Part shown: positions 7,601-13,928 of the stretch, piece after piece
How positions within the stretch are numbered: position 1 is the stretch's first letter
Layout of the letters: each line of letters opens with the position of its first letter
Assembly: GCA_003024175.1 (NCBI GenBank)
Contig: MDYQ01000363.1
Span: forward strand, 1 to 16,641
DNA: 16,641 bases
Direction of reading: 5' to 3'
From: Planoprotostelium fungivorum
Taxonomy: Eukaryota > Evosea > Variosea > Cavosteliida > Cavosteliaceae
The notes under the pieces: generated by a model
The model's input: only the letters and a program-made list of their open reading frames with translations
Database searches by the model: none
Told to the model about the DNA's origin: nothing
Position numbers and translations under genes: made by a program

Positions 7601-9234
7601 GGATTTGGGTTCATTTGACATCACGTGATGTGATGATATCATATCGTGATGTCATATGTGATGTCATATCGTGATGTCATATTATAATGTCATATCCCAA
7701 TATTGTATGTGATGTCGTGAGATGTTGTATGAGATGTCATATGTGATGTATATGTGATGTCATATGTGATGTCATATCTATAAGCTGACCTTGTTGGTGC
7801 TGGCGATCTGATTCTCGAACCGAGACAGAGCGGATGCAGAGTCTCGCGTCAACCCATCCATGTTTCTCATCTTTGCTTGTGTGGCGTTCAGTTCTTCTTT
7901 CAATTTGAGGCCTTCCGCTTGTGAGTCTTTCAACTCGGTCGTGTCAGTTGATGGGAGAGGAAGAGGAACACACCTGACGCTGGATGTCTTTGATGTCTTT
8001 CTCGAGGCTCAATTTGCTCTTCTCGAGCTGCCACTTGTTTTCGTTCTCCTTCTCCATGTCTTTTGTCAATCTGTACGTATCATCAGATCATCATCGCGAT
8101 CATCATCGCGATCATATCATCATGATCCATAATGATGGAGATCGCGATCATCATGAGATCACGATCGACCGCACGATCACTCACCTCTTATTCTCCTCCT
8201 CAGCCGCCGTCAACTTCTTCTGCACTCTATCTCTCTGCGCGATCGCGTCCACTCCCTTGGCTTCCGTCTCCATCTTCTCCTTGTTGGCCTTCTTCATCTC
8301 TCGTTCATGACTCTCCTTCTCTATCGCCAGCTTCTTCTTCAACTCTTCCACCTCTTTATCTCCGGAGAGTCTGTCTAAAGCACCAGCCCTCGACGCCGGC
8401 GGCTTCCTACCGTGCTTCGCCTTGTCTAATTCTTCACGTAAGACGGTCATCTCATGTTGGATGAGCTGCGATGAGTTTCAGCGAGGTGAGAGGATTGTGT
8501 GGGAATGGAATGGAAGGACGCTCACCGCTTTTTCTTTTTCACATTCGGCACGGATGGTGTCTATCTTCGTCTCGTATTGAGAGCGGACGGTGTTGACGTC
8601 TACCTGTGGGGTCATGTCAACTCGATGATCTCGTGGCGAATGGATGATATCACATGATGGGATGATATCACATGATGATAAGACAACTCACCTCGGCTCT
8701 TGCACCTTCTCTTCCCGCACGATTTGAATCGGATAATCTGTCTTTCCTGTGACGTGTGAGGTTGGAAAACTTACGTGTGCGAATGGAGGATAGTAGAATG
8801 AGTCGATTGAGACTCACTGAATCCTCAGTTCATTTTCTAGCCGCTCGATCTCCTTCGCTTGATCTGCCATCTGGAAGGGAATCAGTTGCAAGGTACAATG
8901 TCAATTACCCTCTCGCGACAACACAAACCCATCACATGATGATAAAGAAGTGACGTCCATTACCTTTCTGTCATTCGCCTTGTGGTCGATTCCCTCCGCA
9001 TTGATCTTTGCTTTCATTTCTTCCTTCCTGATATCCTACGAGATCGCACGTCAGCGAACAACATCCAACAGACATCGATAGACGACTCACGGCAGACTTT
9101 CCATCGAGAGTCTCCTGAGCTTCCTTCAGATCTCTCTCCAATCGTTTGTTCTCTCTCTCCAACTTCTTTCGAACTGTCTCGCTCTCTGCTAACTCCTCCT
9201 CTAAGCGCTGGATCTTGCGACGATCGGCAGCCAT
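4659..9234 (-). CDS. Long coiled-coil protein, myosin-tail-like, 19 exons, 895 aa
   Basis: Exons: 9234-9091, 9035-8964, 8870-8818, 8746-8692, 8603-8526, 8465-8185, 8070-7974, 7933-7790, 7598-7341, 7201-7011, 6964-6868, 6764-6489, 6447-6340, 6288-6154, 5831-5685, 5644-5525, 5392-5210, 5097-4897 and 4706-4659. All joins are GT-AG and the frame is open from ATG to TGA; 15 of 18 introns are phase 0. TAA lies in frame upstream of the ATG (9255-9253), fixing the start. Residues 1 to about 700 are charged heptad-type coiled coil (IQRLEEELAESETVRKKLER, VEELKKKLAIEKESHERE, LEDTKLTLDDTVAQLNETEE) with a short Pro/Ser hinge (TLPTVDPSANVSPSKSA). The rest is a different helical segment (NTRLSVALAVTENLVDPEII, VVRLALREIDEEKASPDY) ending EIYNKSDS. 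It resembles myosin II tails and similar cytoskeletal scaffolds, but there is no motor domain. The C-terminal family is not recognised. Confidence 0.85.
4709..4758. repeat. Perfect tandem duplication of 25 bp at an intron 3' end
   Basis: GATGCAAGTCAGCGAGATGT plus CAACA occurs twice back to back (4709-4733 and 4734-4758), with a degenerating third start (GATGCAAC). It lies in the last intron of the coiled-coil gene, directly against its 3' splice site (CAG at 4709-4707 on the minus strand). Confidence 0.85.
5848..6105. repeat. Degenerate minisatellite inside a 322-nt intron
   Basis: Roughly 40-bp units built around GAGAATAAGGAAAATTGTGA and GATGAGATGAT recur about six times with drift (near 5851, 5893, 5934, 5976, 6014 and 6049). 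The array nearly fills the intron at 5832-6153 of the coiled-coil gene, which is much longer than the typical 40-50 nt here. Confidence 0.6.
6779..6865. repeat. GATGAT/GATCGGAT low-complexity run in an intron
   Basis: The intron at 6765-6867 is almost wholly made of GATGAT, GATCGGATG and GATCCGATG units. Similar GATCATCATCGC units fill the intron at 8071-8184. Confidence 0.55.
7619..7779. repeat. Tandem repeat of about 13 bp (TGATGTCATAT type) in an intron
   Basis: Units of TGATGTCATATC, TGATGTCATATG and variants recur about ten times within the 191-nt intron at 7599-7789 of the coiled-coil gene. The unit contains the palindrome-like TGATGTCA. Confidence 0.7.
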
Positions 9235-9624
9235 TATGATGTTGTTTGACGGTTACTGGAGGAAAGGAGATTAATCACACAACTGACCTTGTGATTTGGA
9301 GGAAGGGGTTCCGGCGTTCGGATGCTCCTGTGGCGTCAAAGTGGCCTCGCCGCGAAATATCGTCACCGTTGTTTTGCTCAGAACATATTTATTGGTCCTC
9401 TTCAACACGCAGAACACGGCCAGGCATCTAGACAGAAAGTTGTTGCCTCTGTCTATGAATGAAGAGGATGATTGTATAAATTGGTTGGGAGAGGAACGCA
9501 TATTCACTTCTCTCTTCGTGTTTGTTCGGGTTTCAATGCTTTGCGATTCAAGGAAAACCAAGGGAGGCATCGTCATCTTCCAATCAGCGGCGGCAAGCAA
9601 ACACACAATTACTTCTAAAGAATC
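9235..9624. promoter_or_regulatory. Divergent intergenic region (390 bp)
   Basis: This separates the start codons of the minus-strand coiled-coil gene and the plus-strand four-helix gene, so it should hold both promoters. A possible 5'-UTR intron of the coiled-coil gene (GTCAGTTG ... TTTCCTCCAG, about 32 nt, next to the in-frame TAA) is visible but short. Open frames crossing the region show no splice logic or protein character. Confidence 0.4.
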
Positions 9625-10169
9625 ATGGGCGTCGGGAATGCAGCACACAAAATTGTGGAGGGAAAGCAGAAGTATCTTTCGACATGCTGCTGTGCTCTCC
9701 TGGTGCGCGATGTTGTCAGCGTATCGCAGCTGACACCCTTCACAGATATTAGGTATCATCTATCTCATCATCGTTTTGGGCATCCAAAACTCCATCTTTG
9801 GTGCTCTCATGATCGTTCTGTCCATCTGCGGTTTCATCGGAGGATGTTTCCCTGGAGGAGTCTACATGTTATACGTGAGTATCGATCCACATGGAAAATG
9901 TAAATCTGAACCGTTCCAGTTCATGATCGGTACCTCCGTCTTACTTGTATATAACGTCATTCTTCTGATCTACAATATCTTTGGTGAATCGGGAGGATTC
10001 AAATGGATCGGTGTTGTCCTCAACGTTATCAATGTCGTGTTCTTTGTGAGCCAATCATTCACCATCCCATCATCATTAACACAAACAGTTGATCTGTCTC
10101 GTTTTGGCCTTCTTGAACCGAAAGGAAAAGATGCAAAAGGCAGAGAACAGATACACTGCATCCGTATAA
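9625..10169 (+). CDS. Small four-helix membrane protein, 137 aa
   Basis: Four exons (9625-9702, 9746-9874, 9920-10045, 10089-10169) with introns of 43, 45 and 43 nt give a single frame ending TASV-stop. The N-terminus (MGVGNAAHKIVEGKQKYLST) is polar and probably cytosolic. Four hydrophobic segments follow: about 21-37 (CCCALLILGIIYLIIV), 43-69 (IFGALMIVLSICGFIGG on to VYMLY), 73-89 (IGTSVLLVYNVILLIYN), and 100-120 (GVVLNVINVVFFLICLVLAF). A basic tail (NRKEKMQKAENRY) closes it. The topology suggests both ends in the cytosol and recalls MARVEL-type or other small tetraspan proteins, without an identifying motif. The second intron is a multiple of three without a stop, so read-through would insert 15 residues between helices 2 and 3. 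The stop codon lies 13 bp from that of the converging kinase gene. Confidence 0.82.
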
Positions 10170-10196
10170 ATACATCATCAAGTCATCCGTATTTAT
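10163..10196. terminator. Shared 3' end of two convergent genes with an 8-bp inverted repeat
   Basis: The stop codons of the four-helix gene (10167-10169) and the kinase gene (10185-10183, minus) are separated by 13 bp. ATAAATAC (10166-10173) and GTATTTAT (10189-10196) are exact inverted copies, so the same A/T-rich signal is presented on both strands. Both 3' UTRs must overlap the opposite gene. A role in 3'-end formation is inference. Confidence 0.45.
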
Positions 10197-11305
10197 CGAT
10201 CAATTTCCTCATAATCCGTTCCCCACTGCTCGTATAGCCACCACCACCGAACATGACGGCATGATTGAGTTGATGATACAGGGTATACATAGAGATACGA
10301 TCGTCAAATTCTTCTGTAGGTTCGTCTTTGGGTATCTCCTCGTGATAAGCGCTCCAAAACCCTTTTCAAGTTCAGTCGAATGACGTCAAGATCGTGATGA
10401 GGATCGATCGTCATTCAATCACGTTCAGAATGCCAGCCACCAAACATCCGCATCATGCCCAATTCGTACTCGCTGTGGGCGTAAAGACAACAAGGATCGA
10501 AGATGCGATCGCCGCTTGCGTTTCCAGACCACAGATCACCGTGGACCAGACGAGGTTGAATGGGAAAAGACGTACCACCTGTGAAGGGTCAGCAACACGT
10601 ACCATCATCCTCTTAACTTCACGCAGTGAGTCCAAGAGTCGTGGGACAATATCTTTTAAGAAAACTTTTGAAGTGGACGACAATTGAGGGAGTTGAGTGA
10701 GGAGAGGTTTCAATCTCATCTCGATGAAGAAGTCCTTCCATGATGATGTCTGTCTCACTCGATCAGTGACGTTCGAATATAGATGACGAAAGTACTTGTG
10801 TATTCTCTTGTCTCGTGCTGCCACAGAAAGTCGGGCATGAGAAGCCAAAGAGTCCGTCTCTGTTGGTGTCAGAGTGCACCTGGCCGTGTCATCTTTCAGA
10901 TGATGGATGTTGTCTCTCACCTTGGCAAGTTTCTTGGCAAATTCTGAGGTGTCTGAGGAAGAATGCAGCCGATGGAGATGTTCTACGATGAGATAATGTG
11001 AACCTTCGCACTCTGAGAGGAGAACCGGTTTGGGGCAGAAGCTAGGACTAGCAGCATCAATTGCCTTCAAACTTTCGAATTCGGCATGCATCGTCTCTTC
11101 TTCCCCGATCTCAATTGGAAAATGAGATGGTGAGAGGAGAGGAGATACGACTCACTTTGACGAATAACTTTAGAGGTTCACCACTGTGATGGCAGGTGAG
11201 GGTCGCGGTCGACGATGTAGAGGTGCTGCCTGATCTTTCGCACGATTTCACTGTAAAACCTCGTTCTTCTAATTGATTGACGATATCTTGGGGTAGTTGA
11301 TGCAT
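10183..11305 (-). CDS. Fructosamine/ketosamine-3-kinase family protein, 323 aa
   Basis: Four exons: 11305-11156, 11109-10623, 10578-10423 and 10361-10183, with introns of 46, 44 and 61 nt. The protein shows the FN3K order: an ATP-anchoring lysine in LKLFVKI, then [20 protein letters not shown] and HYLIVEHL in the N lobe, the catalytic loop [10 protein letters not shown] (D227, N232), IFDP (D240, metal-binding), [45 protein letters not shown] and a basic end. FN3K enzymes phosphorylate sugar-amine adducts on protein lysines so that the adduct falls off, a protein-repair role in the cytosol. The length is slightly above the usual 290-310. The segment aligned with the family's P-loop ([13 protein letters not shown]) lacks the redox-switch cysteine known from many relatives, although a Cys lies just before it. 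The chosen ATG (CACCATGCATC) is the first in the frame. Confidence 0.92.
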
Positions 11306-11507
11306 GGTGAGGTTGCGTTGTGTCAGCCACGACACTCGCAGAGCATTCGCGAGATTGAGGACTTGATAATTTATCTCTTTGAGGAGCTCCGTTGTCCGTA
11401 AATCTAGAATAGTTACCCGCCACTGTCCTCACTTCTTGTTCTCTGCCAACCACCTTTCTACCGTACATATATTTAGACAGTAGAGTACATTGAATAGAAA
11501 CGTTTTA
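11306..11507. other. Intergenic, 202 bp
   Basis: This stretch lies between the stop of the ankyrin gene and the start of the kinase gene, both on the minus strand. It should hold the kinase promoter. I see no coding sequence that splices sensibly. Confidence 0.4.
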
Positions 11508-12646
11508 TCATTCTTGTGTTCGCTGGGCCGATTGTGGTTTATGATTTCTGAGTAGCTGCACCACATCGTTATCTCCTCTCAGCATAGCTACTCGTATGGC
11601 CGGACTGAACCCTTTGAACGGACCCACGAGAGGATGTGACAGTAAAAGCTTGATAGTCTCAGAAGCTGCACCATGCTATAGGCACCAAATCGATACCTTC
11701 TTGCCCGCTAACAATGGCGATGGTCATATTGTCTTGTGCTGATGGATCGACTCGTGGATCTGCCAATAGCATCCATACAATCTCCATGTGGCCGTAGTAA
11801 GAGGCATTGATGATGGCCTGATTGTTCCCTGCTGATGGATCCACGCGTGGATCTGCCAAAAAGAGCTCTACCAATTCACAATCACCATTTGAGGCTGCTA
11901 TTTTGATGGCCTCGTTGTCCCACGCCAATGGATCGACCTTTGGGCGAGCTAGAAGTAGCCCTGCTATCTCAGAGTTATGTACATATCGTATGGCCTCGTT
12001 GTCCCTTGCCGATGGATACCTTTGGATGGGCCAGAAGCAGCCTCACCGCCTCGACTGTGTGTTGATGAGATGCCACTATGATGGCATCGTTGTCTCTCGC
12101 TGACGGGTCTACCTTTGGATGGACCAGTAGTAGTCTAACTTCTTCTGTGACAGCCTCGTCATCTTCAACACGGGTATTGGCCCAAAGCAGCCATCTAATC
12201 TCAAATGCTTCATCTTCTTCGTCGTCTTCCTCTATTTCTACTTCTTTGTCTATTTCTGCTTCTTCGTTTGTTTTTACTTCTCTCTTATAGTCGACGTATG
12301 CCAGAGATGGTTCAAGCTCAGTGTATGTCAAGAAAAACCGGATAGAGTGCATCATTCGCCCTCTCACTGCGCGAGACAGATCTTGTTCGGTCAGCCAGTC
12401 AGTGGAGCTGTCCACTGAGAAGTGAGAAGAGTGCGAGAAAGGAAATCTCACTGATGTCTTTCCATAACTTGCATGTGATACGAAGGATGGCAAACTGCTT
12501 CCTCATTCTCTTCTCCAAGCGCCAAAGACAATTGAAGTAGCTACGTTGTGTGTACTCACTTGGTACTTCCTCTTTGTTCAGCACTGAATGTAAGATGACT
12601 CGAGTGACATCGTGGTGATGATTCCATTCATCATCTGTTATCCGTT
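11508..12646 (-). CDS. F-box-like/ankyrin-repeat protein with a frameshift; 5' end unresolved
   Basis: The recognisable exons are 12646-12452, 12414 to about 11697, and 11665-11508. The first looks like a degenerate F box (DVTRVILHSVLNKE ... FAILRITCKLWKDI). An acidic linker (EIDKEVEIEEDDEEDEAFE) precedes seven to eight ankyrin units such as DNDAIIVASHQHTVEAVRLL, LAHPKV and DPSAGNNQAIINASYYGH. At about 12017 one unit reads GGATACC where its sisters read GGATCGACC, a 2-nt loss that shifts frame; downstream repeats continue in the new frame. Near 11690, removing 31 nt with GT-AG ends (11696-11666) restores an exact 24-residue spacing. F-box/ankyrin proteins usually recruit substrates to SCF ubiquitin ligases. 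The exon upstream of 12646 and the ATG were not found with confidence. The gene may be a recent pseudogene, or the 2-nt loss may be an assembly error. Confidence 0.6.
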
Positions 12647-12904
12647 CTGTTGGAAGATGTGTGTTGATGTGTGTTTCGGAAGATGAGATGGAGTCTCACT
12701 CTCTTCAACGAGAACGAATAAATAAATGCGCGGGAATATGGACCACGTCACCAGAACACGCGTTAACAGACCAATAGTAGTTGACAAAATTCACAATGAG
12801 GTGAGTCCACAAGGGACTTGGACATATCTTCAGAGATGCGTCTGAAGATAGAAGGGGATTTGCTGTATCAAATGCCAAGAGCATCTCTTGGAGATCGCTT
12901 CTTT
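12647..12904. other. Probable 5' region of the ankyrin gene
   Basis: A minus-strand intron (GTGAGACTCC ... TTCCAACAG, 53 nt) appears to end at 12647 and would join a phase-1 exon, but the frame before it has no ATG. An ATG frame starting at 12908 (MKRSDLQEMLLAFD) can be linked only through a poorer donor. The first exon is therefore undecided. Confidence 0.3.
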
Positions 12905-13821
12905 TCATTGAGGTGCTAATGTGTGATGAATGTCGTAACAGAATCTGGTGAGTCGAGGTGCGACGAGGCGTACCACCTGGACGGTGGATGATTTGACAGC
13001 ACTCGGCCTTTTATCAAAGCGAAAGTGATACAAAGCACGTGGAAAGAATGGAAATGTGCGAATCTGTTTGTCTCTATGTAGGGTCGTCGATCGCGTCGAG
13101 GCCACGATCTTTTCGCCTTTTTGAAGGATAATGGCTGTGATCCCAAATGAGAATGGCTCGTGAAATCGAGAAGATACATCCGATCTCTGTGAGAGCAGAT
13201 GATATACTGCTTCGCTGCAAGGACTCCTGTACGTGTTCTCACTCGATGGCACGCACGATTGACTCCACCGTAATTCGAAATTTCACAGTTCTCGGAAGCT
13301 GCGTAACACGAAATCTCGTGGTCAGGCGTCGTCTCTCTATTGCTCGTCAGCCAGAGTGGTGGCTTCCATCGTCCATACTCACCCCTTCAACGATGTCCAA
13401 TCATCTGATCTCATCCATGGTCACTTTCGCCACCAACAAGATAACAAACGCAGAAACCTGAGCGCTCGAACGTGTCTCGCAGACGCTTGCATCCGATGTC
13501 TCCAGCATCTGTGTCTGCTACCTTGTTGGCTTCGTGAACCAGAGTTTCGTGTCCGTGTACTGGAGACGGAGGTACATCTGCACCTCCCTTCCTCTCATCT
13601 TGCGTGTCTGAACTTATGTCGTCATCGATTAAGAGGAGACGAAATATCGCAGATAGACTCGGCGTTATTCGAAGAGATAACCGTCCTGTATCGATGGTAC
13701 GCGGAGATGAAACTATCAAAAGTGGAGGTCGTTATAGTGATCCCAAATGATAGAAGGACTCACACACACACAGCAATTCGGTGACAAGAGAGGAACGAGC
13801 AGTCTGGCTGTTCTCAGACAT
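12905..13821 (-). CDS. Tentative multi-exon gene, product unknown
   Basis: A plausible minus-strand splice chain starts at ATG 13821 (MSENSQTARSSLVTELLCV). It continues after a 51-nt intron (acceptor TTTTGATAG) with SSPRTIDTGRLSLRITPSLS and HGHETLVHEANK, then through one or more uncertain introns to DDWTSLKG. Next comes a 48-nt intron (GTGAGTATGG ... GCAATAG), ETTPDHEISCYAASENCEIS, a 56-nt intron (GTGAGAACAC ... TGCTCTCACAG), and RSDVSSRFHEPFSFGITAII, LQKGEKIVAST and FPFFPRALYHFRFDKRP, ending at TGA 12907-12905. The last two introns look strong. The middle joins do not, and the protein matches nothing I recognise. Plus-strand frames also cross the region. Exon borders should be treated as provisional. 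Confidence 0.35.
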
Positions 13822-13863
13822 ACCCTGCGTGTTTTACGTTGAAAAGGTTGGTAAGGACCCTGA

Positions 13864-13869
13864 TTTATT
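13864..13869 (-). terminator. AATAAA polyadenylation signal of the RhoGEF gene
   Basis: On the minus strand AATAAA lies about 60 bases after the RhoGEF stop codon and before the tentative next gene. Confidence 0.55.
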
Positions 13870-13928
13870 CACAAGAGAAGGTCTCGCAAGAGACATGTGT
13901 GGCGATCCGAGCAGTTCAACGTGAGAGT

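Noticed and set aside
7619-7779. Regular short repeats considered as a CRISPR-like array
   Set aside because: Units are about 13 bp with no unique spacers, and the locus is an intron of a eukaryotic gene.
9271-9759. Minus-strand frame of 162 codons upstream of the coiled-coil gene
   Set aside because: It overlaps the first exon and intron of the four-helix gene on the other strand, lacks protein-like composition, and an in-frame TAA separates it from the coiled-coil start.
12916-13242. Alternative minus-strand frame (HSHLGSQPLSFKKAKRSW)
   Set aside because: It overlaps the frame favoured after the 56-nt intron. A strong acceptor (TGCTCTCACAG) supports the other reading, although certainty is low.
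13137-13750. The 14-mer GTGATCCCAAATGA occurs at 13137 and 13737
   Set aside because: No similarity extends beyond the 14 bases and the copies fall in unrelated contexts, so chance is sufficient.
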